Source of the DNA: Epilithonimonas zeae
GTDB taxonomy: Bacteria; Bacteroidota; Bacteroidia; Flavobacteriales; Weeksellaceae
Assembly: GCF_023278365.1 (NCBI RefSeq)
Contig: NZ_CP075338.1
Location: forward strand, 3,162,001-3,226,000
Direction of reading: 5' to 3'
Length of the DNA stretch: 64,000 bases
The translations under genes were made by a program, and so were the position numbers. Below the pieces are notes generated by a model. It ran no database searches, was not told the DNA's origin, and saw nothing but the letters and a program-made list of their open reading frames with translations. Shown piece after piece: positions 25,738 through 33,645 of this stretch; within the stretch, counting starts at the first letter, position 1, and each line of letters starts with the position of its first letter.

Positions 25738-26247
25738 ATGAAACTAAGAATATCCATAATTTTAACAGCAGTTGTTTTATTATTTTCTTGTAGAGGAGAT
25801 GAGGAAAATGTACAGGCAATTGACCAAGTTTTGATGCTTTATGTTAGAAGTGCGACTAATAATCAGGACTTATTGAACTCAAAAATTGATGGTTCCTACT
25901 CAACTGTTGCTTTGTTGGACCAATTGGATGAAACGACTGCGAATAAACCAATTACGGGATATTCTCTTCTCAAAGATGCAGATACAGTTGTTTATATGGA
26001 TTACGCTGCAGGAGCAGTGAGGGAACTTAAGGATTCTATCAGCCCTGAGCTAAAAACCTACAGATCCAGATTTATAATTCGATATTCAAAGACTGTGAAT
26101 TCGCAGACTGTAAATGACGACGACATTATTGAAATCGAATATAACTGGACTCCGTCATTGTTTCAAATATCAAAACTTTGGTACGACAATGAACTAAAAT
26201 TCACAAAAGTTCCAGGTCAGAGAAATGTGGTTCAAATCGTGAAATAA
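25738..26247 (+). CDS. Putative lipoprotein of unknown function
   Basis: The 169-residue protein has a leader and lipobox (LLFSC, cysteine about residue 18), so it is probably lipid-anchored. The rest is soluble, with alternating strands; no known family is visible to me. It begins six bases after the flippase stop and is likely cotranscribed, but it precedes serS after 77 bases and could also relate to it. The calculated family call is weak; the lipobox is clear. Confidence 0.65.
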   Translation: MKLRISIILTAVVLLFSCRGDEENVQAIDQVLMLYVRSATNNQDLLNSKIDGSYSTVALLDQLDETTANKPITGYSLLKDADTVVYMDYAAGAVRELKDSISPELKTYRSRFIIRYSKTVNSQTVNDDDIIEIEYNWTPSLFQISKLWYDNELKFTKVPGQRNVVQIVK

Positions 26248-26253
26248 AATCCT

Positions 26254-26261
26254 TAAATTTG
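26254..26261 (+). promoter_or_regulatory. Putative -7 box of serS
   Basis: TAAATTTG fits TAnnTTTG and lies 63 bases before the serS ATG. A perfect 14-bp palindrome, AGAATAATTATTCT, lies in the leader at 26278-26291. Confidence 0.4.
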
Positions 26262-26324
26262 CAATTGTCGGAAAATTAGAATAATTATTCTGATAACGAA
26301 ATACTATCAACCAACAACCAAACT

Positions 26325-27593
26325 ATGTTACAGGTTAATTTTTTGCGCGAGAACAAAGAGCGCGTTTTGGAAGGCTTGAAGAAAAGAAACTTCAAGGAAT
26401 TAGATTTGGTCGATGCAGCGGTAAATGCTGACGACGAAAGAAAAAGATTACAGTTTGAGCTAGACTCACAACTTTCCGAAATGAACAGAATTTCCAAAGA
26501 AATTGGAATTCTGATGAAAGAGGGAAAGAAAGAGGAAGCAGAAGCTGCTAAATCCCAAACGTCGCAATACAAAGAGTCCAGCAAAGAATTACAAAATGAA
26601 TTGAATGAAGCTGAGAAAACACTTCTCAATATTCTTTATCAAATTCCGAATATCCCTTACGAAAAAGTAGTTGCCGGAGTTTCTGCCGATGACAACGAGA
26701 TTGTTTACGAATCTACAACTGTGGAAGGTCTTGGTGAAGGTGCAATTCCACATTGGGAGTTGGCTAAAAAATATAATTTGATTGATTTTGAATTAGGAGT
26801 GAAAGTCGCTGGTGCTGGTTTTCCTGTTTATTTCGGGAAAGGTGCTAGATTGCAGAGAGCTTTGGTTCAATATTTCTTAGACAAAAATATAGATGCAGGT
26901 TATCAGGAAGTGAACGTTCCACATGTTGTGAACGAAGCTTCTGGTTACGGAACTGGACAATTGCCTGATAAAGAAGGACAGATGTACTATGTTGGAGCAG
27001 ATGATTTGTACTTGATTCCAACTGCTGAAGTTCCAGTGACCAATATCTACAGAGATGTGATTATTGACGAGAAAGATTTGCCAATCAAGAATACCGCTTT
27101 TTCGCAGTGTTATAGAAGAGAAGCGGGAAGTTACGGTGCGCACGTAAGAGGTTTGAACAGACTTCACCAATTTGAAAAAGTGGAGATTGTAAGAATCGAG
27201 AAGCCTGAAAATTCTTATGCTGTTTTGGAAGAAATGGTAGAGCACGTAAAATCTATTTTGGAAGATTTGGAGTTGCCTTACAGAATATTAAGACTTTGCG
27301 GTGGTGACACAGGTTTTGCATCTGCAATGACTTACGATTTCGAAGTTTGGAGCGCTGCACAGGAAAAATGGTTGGAAGTAAGTTCTGTTTCCAACTTCGA
27401 AACTTTCCAGGCAACTCGTTTGAAATGCCGTTACAAAGGTGATGGCAAAACTCAGTTGGTTCATACACTGAACGGTTCTGCAATGGCTTTGCCAAGAATT
27501 ATGGCTGCTCTTTTGGAAAATAACCAAACACCAGACGGAATCAAATTGCCAAAGAAAATCGCAGAATATGCAAGATTTGAATTGATTAATTAA
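26325..27593 (+). CDS. serS: Seryl-tRNA synthetase
   Basis: The 422-residue protein charges tRNA-Ser. The N-terminal region (residues about 27-105) is the antiparallel coiled coil that grips the long tRNA arm. The catalytic domain shows class II motif 2 (FSQCYRREAGSYGAHVRGL) and motif 3 (LNGSAMALPRIMAALLENNQ). Length and order are normal. It has its own terminator and probably its own promoter. Confidence 0.97.
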   Translation: MLQVNFLRENKERVLEGLKKRNFKELDLVDAAVNADDERKRLQFELDSQLSEMNRISKEIGILMKEGKKEEAEAAKSQTSQYKESSKELQNELNEAEKTLLNILYQIPNIPYEKVVAGVSADDNEIVYESTTVEGLGEGAIPHWELAKKYNLIDFELGVKVAGAGFPVYFGKGARLQRALVQYFLDKNIDAGYQEVNVPHVVNEASGYGTGQLPDKEGQMYYVGADDLYLIPTAEVPVTNIYRDVIIDEKDLPIKNTAFSQCYRREAGSYGAHVRGLNRLHQFEKVEIVRIEKPENSYAVLEEMVEHVKSILEDLELPYRILRLCGGDTGFASAMTYDFEVWSAAQEKWLEVSSVSNFETFQATRLKCRYKGDGKTQLVHTLNGSAMALPRIMAALLENNQTPDGIKLPKKIAEYARFELIN

Positions 27594-27615
27594 TTTGAAT
27601 TTTTTTAATAATATG

Positions 27616-27646
27616 AAAGTCGCAAAGTAAAATTTGCGACTTTTTT
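27616..27646 (+). terminator. Terminator of serS
   Basis: AAAGTCGCAAA and TTTGCGACTTT form an 11-bp stem with loop GTAAAA and a six-base T run. Confidence 0.9.
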
Positions 27647-27656
27647 GTTCAATATT

Positions 27657-27688
27657 TAAAAAAACTTTGTCGCCTTTGCGTTTAAAAC
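27657..27688. repeat. Dispersed CTTTGCG motif, copy 2
   Basis: ACTTTGTCGCCTTTGCGTTT lies between the convergent serS and helicase genes. It touches the helicase stop codon, so here it cannot be a leader of a downstream gene. Confidence 0.55.
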
Positions 27689-29814
27689 TACTTCTTCAAA
27701 TTCAAAAAGTAATTCCAAATCAATCGGATCTCACCATAATCAAAATCCGAAGGCAAGACAGACTTCCAATCATTGATATTCTCTTTTGGATCAGCCTTGA
27801 ATTGTTTTTCGAAAGCTTCAACTTTATTTTTCGGATAAATTCTTAAAAGGTCACTTCTGTCCAGTAAACTTTGCTCAGCATATTTTGAAAGATGCCCGAA
27901 AATAGTCGAATTCACCAAACCTCTTTCTTTTGCAATCTCAGAAACCGTTTTTCCATTTTGGAATAGTTGGTAAGTCAAAACGTGCGTCGGAACTTTCTTG
28001 ATGGCCATAGAAACTTCAACATCTTTTTCTTTATCGAATAATGGCGTTTCCAAAAGATAAACATCTTTCAGATCCTTCAGGTAATCTTCTATATCATCCA
28101 GCCATACACGAAAATCTTCGTTGAAGGCTTTCAAACCTTTTACGCCTTTGGTTTCAGAATAGAAATCTTTGAGTGGAGAAAATATTTTCTCATTCACATT
28201 CGAGAAAAAGAAATTGACAGCACCTTTTGCCTTGATTTCAATCTCTGGCCATTCTTCTTCTCCCTGAAGGAATTTTTGGGTTTTCTGAATTAGTATTCGT
28301 TCAAATTTTTGGAAAATAGTAATGTAATTTTCGATATCAGCTTTTAAACAATGATAGAGATAATCTGCTTTTTCTTTGTCAATGAATTTGCTGCTTCGGC
28401 TGATGACCATCCAGTTTTCCAAAGCGGACTGAAACCAAACACAGTCAATCCTTCTAATGACTTTTTGGATGCTGTAATCGTATTTTTCAGAATTAAGGAT
28501 TTCCTCGATTTTTGCGTTAGCGTGCGTCTCATCCTGAAATTTAGAAACTCGTTTGTCAGAGAAAATCACTTCAGGCGTAATCTTAGATTTCAAGACGATT
28601 CCTTCCAAAGTTCGGCAACGTGACAATGCAACATAAACCTGTCCGGAAGCAAAACTTTTTCCTGCATCAATAATTAATCTATCAAATGTCAAACCTTGAC
28701 TTTTATGAATCGTAACCGCCCAAGCTAAGCGAATCGGAAACTGTTTGAAACTCCCCAAAACTTCTTCCTTGATGTTCTTTTCATCATCCAAAGAATATTT
28801 TTTCTGTTCCCAAGTCTCTGCTTTTAGCGTGATTTCTTCTTCACTTCCATCTAGAATTACCGAGATTTCATCTTCATCGAGATAAGAAATCTGAGCTAGT
28901 TTTCCGTTGTAATATTTTTTGTCAGGCGAAGTGTCATTTCGGATAAACATAATCTGTGCACCGACTTTCAGTTCCAGAACCTCATCATTTGGATATTGTG
29001 TTTCCTTGAAATCTCCAACAACATCGGCTGTATAAGAATGAGCTTTTCCGCCCAACTCTTTTATTTTTTTCTGGTTGATGTCATCTGCAATCTTGTTGTG
29101 CGAACAGAGGTAAACGTAAGCTTCATCTTTCGGGTCGAAGTCAGGCTGATATCTTTCGTTCAAAGCTTCAAAGTCTATATCTTCTGTTATTCCGTCACGG
29201 ATGGCATTGAGAATTTCAAGAAAATGTTCATCGGTTTGTCGGTAAACTTTGGTCAGTTCCAGCGTGATGAAATTACTTTCTTCCAAAGCTTTAGCGTGAA
29301 AGAAAAACGGAGAAGAATAATACATTGATAAAATGTATTCGTCTCTTACAACTGGTGGTAACTGATAAAGGTCGCCAATAAACAACATCTGAACTCCACC
29401 GAATTTCTGCTGATTTCTACGAACGTGACGGAGAGAAAAATCCATCATATCCAGAACATCTGCTCTCAACATTGATGCTTCATCAATAATAATGATTTCG
29501 ATTTCACGGAGAAGTTTTAGTTTGTCTTTTCGGTACTTGAAATGTGGCATCAAGTCGGCAATGTTGTTTGCCAGATTTTGATCGATTCTTTCCGTAGTTG
29601 GAAGAAAAGTTCTAAGCGGCAAACCGAACATAGAATGGATAGTTACGCCACCAGCGTTGATGGCAGCAATCCCAGTTGGCGCTACAACAATGTGTTTTTT
29701 CTTGGTTTTTTTTACAAAATCATTTAGAAATGTAGTCTTTCCGGTTCCTGCTTTCCCGGTGAGAAAAATGTTTCGGTTGGTGTGTTCTACGATTTCAAAA
29801 AGAGAGTCATTCAT
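27688..29814 (-). CDS. PIF1-like superfamily 1 DNA helicase with C-terminal HTH
   Basis: The 708-residue protein has a PIF1/RecD-like ATPase core: Walker A GKAGTGKTT (20-28), PTGIAAINAGGVTIHSMF, Walker B IIIIDEASM, motif III GDLYQLPPV, and the late motifs AVTIHKSQGLTFDRL and VYVALSRCRTLEG near residues 365-415. The C-terminal part (about residues 590-640, VSEIAKERGLVNSTIFGHLSKYA) is a helix-turn-helix of the type that follows RecQ-like helicases. It probably unwinds structured DNA such as G-quadruplexes or R-loops. It is next to ruvC, which suits recombination repair. Confidence 0.88.
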   Translation of the reverse strand: MNDSLFEIVEHTNRNIFLTGKAGTGKTTFLNDFVKKTKKKHIVVAPTGIAAINAGGVTIHSMFGLPLRTFLPTTERIDQNLANNIADLMPHFKYRKDKLKLLREIEIIIIDEASMLRADVLDMMDFSLRHVRRNQQKFGGVQMLFIGDLYQLPPVVRDEYILSMYYSSPFFFHAKALEESNFITLELTKVYRQTDEHFLEILNAIRDGITEDIDFEALNERYQPDFDPKDEAYVYLCSHNKIADDINQKKIKELGGKAHSYTADVVGDFKETQYPNDEVLELKVGAQIMFIRNDTSPDKKYYNGKLAQISYLDEDEISVILDGSEEEITLKAETWEQKKYSLDDEKNIKEEVLGSFKQFPIRLAWAVTIHKSQGLTFDRLIIDAGKSFASGQVYVALSRCRTLEGIVLKSKITPEVIFSDKRVSKFQDETHANAKIEEILNSEKYDYSIQKVIRRIDCVWFQSALENWMVISRSSKFIDKEKADYLYHCLKADIENYITIFQKFERILIQKTQKFLQGEEEWPEIEIKAKGAVNFFFSNVNEKIFSPLKDFYSETKGVKGLKAFNEDFRVWLDDIEDYLKDLKDVYLLETPLFDKEKDVEVSMAIKKVPTHVLTYQLFQNGKTVSEIAKERGLVNSTIFGHLSKYAEQSLLDRSDLLRIYPKNKVEAFEKQFKADPKENINDWKSVLPSDFDYGEIRLIWNYFLNLKK

Positions 29815-29819
29815 CGATT

Positions 29820-29827
29820 CAAAGATA
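29820..29827 (-). promoter_or_regulatory. Putative -7 box directly before the helicase gene
   Basis: TATCTTTG on the minus strand ends five bases before the helicase ATG, the same leaderless spacing as at ruvC and the DUF2520 gene. Confidence 0.5.
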
Positions 29828-29831
29828 GAGA

Positions 29832-29868
29832 ATCAGGAGACAAGAATCAAGAGATAAGAATCAAGAAA
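29832..29868. repeat. Short A-rich direct repeat
   Basis: CAAGAATCAAGAGAT and TAAGAATCAAGAAA follow one another in the gap between the helicase and ruvC. It is an AT-rich, low-complexity unit common between flavobacterial genes, with no assigned function. Confidence 0.5.
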
Positions 29869-29890
29869 AAAGGAAAAAGATTTAATGAAA

Positions 29891-29912
29891 TGGCTTCGAG
29901 AGCCTGAGCTTA
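29891..29912. repeat. Single GGCTTCGAGAGCC...CTGAG element
   Basis: GGCTTCGAGAGCCTGAGC lies after the ruvC stop codon (minus strand). The core GGCTTCGAGAGCCT matches the minus-strand element at 37461-37482, and the family resembles the GCTTCGACTCCGCTCAG pairs. Confidence 0.6.
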
Positions 29913-29936
29913 ACAAAAATAATTACTTTTAAGAAA

Positions 29937-30491
29937 TTACTTAATCCTATCCGGATTCTGTTTCAAAAAACTATCCCAACCAGAGTAAGATTTATCTGTG
30001 GCAATACTTCCTGAGTTGAAGTGGTGACAAACAGCAACTGCTAATCCATCAGAGGCATCAAGGTATTTTGTAGGGAATTCTTTCAGTTTCAAAAGATTCT
30101 GGAGCATTCCTGCAACTTGTTCCTTGCTGGCATTTCCATTACCCGTGATAGCCATTTTGATTTTCTTGGGAGAATACTCGATGATGGGAATGTTTCTGTG
30201 GAGACTTGCTGCCATTGCAACGCCTTGAGCTCTTCCCAATTTTAGCATACTCTGGACATTCTTTCCAAAAAAAGGTGCTTCCAAAGCGGTTTCGTCGGGA
30301 TGATATTCATCAATCAAAGCTAAGGTTTTATCGAAAATAACTTTAAGTTTAGTCTCGTGGTTCTCATATTTTTTTAGGATCAATTCGTGGATAGCTATTA
30401 ACTCCATTTTACTCCCTTTTACGGAAATAATTCCAAAACCCATAATACTTGTTCCAGGGTCAATCCCTAAAATGACTTTTTCAACTAACAT
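29937..30491 (-). CDS. ruvC: Crossover junction endodeoxyribonuclease RuvC
   Basis: The 184-residue protein resolves Holliday junctions. The catalytic acids are visible: Asp11 in LGIDPGTS, Glu71 in ALEAPFF, and Asp145 and Asp148 in YLDASDGLA. The loop MLKLGRAQGVAMA is also conserved. A -7 box five bases from the ATG suggests a leaderless mRNA. The divergent M16 protease gene begins about 100 bases away. Confidence 0.95.
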   Translation of the reverse strand: MLVEKVILGIDPGTSIMGFGIISVKGSKMELIAIHELILKKYENHETKLKVIFDKTLALIDEYHPDETALEAPFFGKNVQSMLKLGRAQGVAMAASLHRNIPIIEYSPKKIKMAITGNGNASKEQVAGMLQNLLKLKEFPTKYLDASDGLAVAVCHHFNSGSIATDKSYSGWDSFLKQNPDRIK

Positions 30492-30496
30492 ATCGG

Positions 30497-30504
30497 CAAA
30501 ATTA
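30497..30504 (-). promoter_or_regulatory. Putative -7 box directly before ruvC
   Basis: TAATTTTG on the minus strand lies five bases upstream of the ruvC ATG, so the transcript would begin at or near the A of ATG. Confidence 0.5.
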
Positions 30505-30592
30505 CGTTAAGATTTTCATAAATATCGAATCCAAAATGTATTTTAAACGAAAAGTATTTAATTTTAGAAACTTAAAAATTAACAATCAAAAT

Positions 30593-33325
30593 ATGAAGAA
30601 TCTTCTACTGACTGCGGCGGTCGTATTTTATGCAGGTTATGCGACACCTGTGTTTTCTCAAAAAGCCGAAACACCCAAATTTATTAGTAATACAGAAGGA
30701 ATCAAAGAATATTCCTTGAGCAACGGAATGAAAGTTCTTTTGCTATCAGACCCATCTCAAAGTAACGCCGTTGTGAATATCGTTTATAATGTTGGTTCTA
30801 AACACGAAGGCTATGGAGAGAAAGGTATGGCTCACTTGCTGGAACATATGTTGTTCAAAAGCACAAAAAAATTAGGTGATATCAAAAAAATGTTGTCTGA
30901 CAAAGGTGGAAACGCCAACGGAACAACTTGGTATGACAGAACCAATTATTATGAAGTTTTCCCTTCTAATGATGAGAATTTAAAATGGTTCTTGGAAATG
31001 GAAGCAGACAGAATGATTAATGCAACCATTCTTCAATCCGATCTGGACAAAGAGTTCTCTGTGGTGAGAAATGAATTTGAAATTGGGGAAAATAGCCCGA
31101 GTGGTGTTTTGATGGAGCGGGTTATTTCTGCCGCTTATCTATGGCACAACTACGGAAACAGCACGATTGGAAGCAAAGAAGATGTAGAAAGAGTAAAAGC
31201 GGTAACGCTTAGAAAATTCTATGAAAAATATTATCAGCCAGACAATGCAACTTTGATAGTTGCGGGAAAATTTGATGAGAAAAAAGCATTGGAATATATT
31301 TCCCAGTATTTTTCAACTATTGCAAAACCAGCGAGAGTTTTGGATGCGCCTTATACAGTAGAACCAGCTCAGGATGGAGAACGTTTTGTAGAGCTGAAAC
31401 GTGCCGGGGACAGCAAAGTGATTGGAGCGCTTTATCACACTGCGCCTTACGCAGATAAAGACTATGCAGCGTTGGATGCTTTGCAGGAGATTTTAACGGC
31501 TGACCCTTCCGGTTACCTTTACAAAGCGATGATTGATTCTCACAAAGCAGCTTCTGTTTATGCTTATCAGCCATTGGTGAGAGATGCGAGTTTTATGTAC
31601 TTTGGTTTGGATATTCCGGCGGATAAAGATTTGAAAATAACGGAGAATGATTTCCGGGCCGAGTTGGACAAAATCGCCACTATCAAATATACAGACCAAG
31701 ACGTTGCAAGAGCAAAAGCAAAAATCCTTAAGCAAGTAGAAAATATCAAGAACAACACAATTGGTTATGCTGTTAATTTGACAGAAATTGTTGGCGCTGG
31801 AAACTATAAATTGGGAATGATTTATCGTGACACAGTGGAGAAGCTAACAGCCGCAGATATTCAGAGAGTAGCTGCCAAGTATTTCAAGACCAACAACAGA
31901 ACGGTTGGTGTTTTCATCCCTTCAAAAGATGAGGTAAGAGTCAAAAATGTAGAATATACAGATGACCAAATTGCTACTTTGACCAAAGATTATAAAGGAA
32001 AAGCATTGGAAAAAGAAGCTGCACCTTTCGAAGCAAGCATCAAAAATCTGAAAGCTAATTTGACAGAAGGCAAACTGAGCAACGGAATGAAATACGGCTT
32101 AATCAAAAAAGATATCAAAGGAGGTAAGGTTCTTGGAAGTTTCAAATTCCCGGTAAGTAATGCTAAAGATTTGAACGGAAAATCTGATGTAGGCTCTCTA
32201 ATGGCGCAAGTTCTGAAAACAGGAACTAAGTCTCACACCAAAGAACAAATCCAGGACATGTTGGATGAGTGGAAATCTAATATTAACTTTGGATTCAGCG
32301 GTCAGACTTTGTTTGTGAACTTTAGTACTTATAAAGACAGCTTGCCAAAAGTAATGTCATTAATTAAAGAAATCTTGACCGAATCTACTTTCCCGGATGC
32401 AGAATTGGCAAAAACAGTGAACGAGTACAATACTTATCTCGAAAGTTCTTTGAATGACCCTCAGTCTATCGCTTTCACAGAAATAGAAAAAATCACTGAG
32501 AATTACCCTAAAGAAAGCATCTATTATACAGCTTCTACTCAGGAACAAATTGATAATAACAAGAAAGTGAAGAGAGAGCAATTGGTAGATTTCTATAACA
32601 AAATCTTAGGAAGTAACAATGGTGTAGGTTCTGTAATTGGTGATGTAGATGCAAAAACAACGGCTGCATTATTAGAATCGACTTTCGGAAAATGGAATTC
32701 CAAATCCAATTACGAATACATTAAGCCAGAATTATTTGCAACAAAAAAACAAGATAAAGATTATCTGACGCCGGACAAAGAAAATGGTGCTGCAGTTGGA
32801 AAAATCAGTTTCTCTATGGATAGAAAATCTCCTGATTATCCAGCTTTCGTTATTGCCAACGAAATGTTAGGAAGCGGTGGTTTCTTGACTGCGAGAATAC
32901 CTACAAGACTTCGTGAGAAAGAAGGAATCAGTTATGGTGCAGGTTCTTACGTTAATATTCCTATTGATAATAATGTAGCGTCTTGGGCTTGGTATGCGTT
33001 CTTTAACCCAACCAAGAAAGATGCAGTGAACAAGGCTTTGAAAGAAGAAGTTAACAAAGCGGTGAAAGATGGTTTCACAGAAGAAGAATTCAAATCCAAT
33101 TTGACTTCTTGGTTAAACTCCAGAAAAACAGGCTTAGGAAACGACAATACTTTGATGGGATTAGTCAATTCTCAGCTTCAGTACGGTCAATCTTTGGATG
33201 AGTATGACGCTTTGGAGGCGAAAGTTTCTGCGTTGAAAGTTTCTCAAGTGAATGATGTTCTTAGAAAGTACATCAGCGAAGATAAAATGACTTCCGTATT
33301 CGCAGGAGATTTTAATAAGAAATAA
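30593..33325 (+). CDS. Two-domain M16 metalloprotease (insulinase family)
   Basis: The 910-residue secreted protein has a signal peptide ending at TPVFSQ. The first half carries the inverted zinc motif HLLEH (about residue 79) and the downstream Glu in FSVVRNEFEIGENSP. The second half (residues about 480-900) is an M16 homologue with no HxxEH and should be the inactive partner domain. M16 enzymes degrade peptides in the periplasm. The ATG at 30593 is preferred to the codon at 30536 because it gives the signal peptide. Confidence 0.92.
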   Translation: MKNLLLTAAVVFYAGYATPVFSQKAETPKFISNTEGIKEYSLSNGMKVLLLSDPSQSNAVVNIVYNVGSKHEGYGEKGMAHLLEHMLFKSTKKLGDIKKMLSDKGGNANGTTWYDRTNYYEVFPSNDENLKWFLEMEADRMINATILQSDLDKEFSVVRNEFEIGENSPSGVLMERVISAAYLWHNYGNSTIGSKEDVERVKAVTLRKFYEKYYQPDNATLIVAGKFDEKKALEYISQYFSTIAKPARVLDAPYTVEPAQDGERFVELKRAGDSKVIGALYHTAPYADKDYAALDALQEILTADPSGYLYKAMIDSHKAASVYAYQPLVRDASFMYFGLDIPADKDLKITENDFRAELDKIATIKYTDQDVARAKAKILKQVENIKNNTIGYAVNLTEIVGAGNYKLGMIYRDTVEKLTAADIQRVAAKYFKTNNRTVGVFIPSKDEVRVKNVEYTDDQIATLTKDYKGKALEKEAAPFEASIKNLKANLTEGKLSNGMKYGLIKKDIKGGKVLGSFKFPVSNAKDLNGKSDVGSLMAQVLKTGTKSHTKEQIQDMLDEWKSNINFGFSGQTLFVNFSTYKDSLPKVMSLIKEILTESTFPDAELAKTVNEYNTYLESSLNDPQSIAFTEIEKITENYPKESIYYTASTQEQIDNNKKVKREQLVDFYNKILGSNNGVGSVIGDVDAKTTAALLESTFGKWNSKSNYEYIKPELFATKKQDKDYLTPDKENGAAVGKISFSMDRKSPDYPAFVIANEMLGSGGFLTARIPTRLREKEGISYGAGSYVNIPIDNNVASWAWYAFFNPTKKDAVNKALKEEVNKAVKDGFTEEEFKSNLTSWLNSRKTGLGNDNTLMGLVNSQLQYGQSLDEYDALEAKVSALKVSQVNDVLRKYISEDKMTSVFAGDFNKK

Positions 33326-33340
33326 TTATTTGTCACGTCC

Positions 33341-33376
33341 AAAAAAACCGTCTCATTATTGAGACGGTTTTTTTAT
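33341..33376 (+). terminator. Terminator of the M16 protease gene
   Basis: AAACCGTCTCA and TGAGACGGTTT form an 11-bp stem, loop TTAT, followed by a long T run. Confidence 0.92.
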
Positions 33377-33404
33377 TTTTTTTAATTTACAAATTACTTT
33401 TCGA

Positions 33405-33508
33405 AGCCGGGAACCTGCTTTCCGCTGCAATCTTTTTTGCATCACATTTAGTCAATCAAAATATCCGAAAGTAAACGCAAAAAAGGATTTCCACTACAAT
33501 CAGGGCTA
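33405..33508 (-). ncRNA. Dispersed structured element, family 1, copy 2
   Basis: Read on the minus strand it begins TAGCCCTGATTGTAGTGG and later has GCAGCGGAAAGCAGG, the same ends as copy 1 at 4885 but with an unrelated centre. The centre is a hairpin with CTTTTTTGC and GCAAAAAAG as arms. It fills part of the 320-base gap 33326-33645, which has no gene. Confidence 0.6.
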
Positions 33509-33596
33509 TGTGTTTTCAGGGTAAAATGAGATTCTTTGATTTTTTTTATTACGTCAAGTTTTGGCGTTGGCTCCATATACATTTGTTTCAGAAAAT

Positions 33597-33612
33597 AATT
33601 CTTGCAAGAATT
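33597..33612. promoter_or_regulatory. Perfect 16-bp palindrome before the beta-helix gene
   Basis: AATTCTTGCAAGAATT is a perfect palindrome 34 bases before the ATG at 33646, well placed for an operator. The remainder of the gap from 33509 to 33596 shows no gene that I can support. Confidence 0.5.
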
Positions 33613-33645
33613 CAATTAATTATTAACACTTAAAAATTTTATAAA

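Noticed and set aside
29832-29868. CRISPR-like direct repeat
   Set aside because: The two units are adjacent, short, low-complexity and have no spacers; no cas genes are present.
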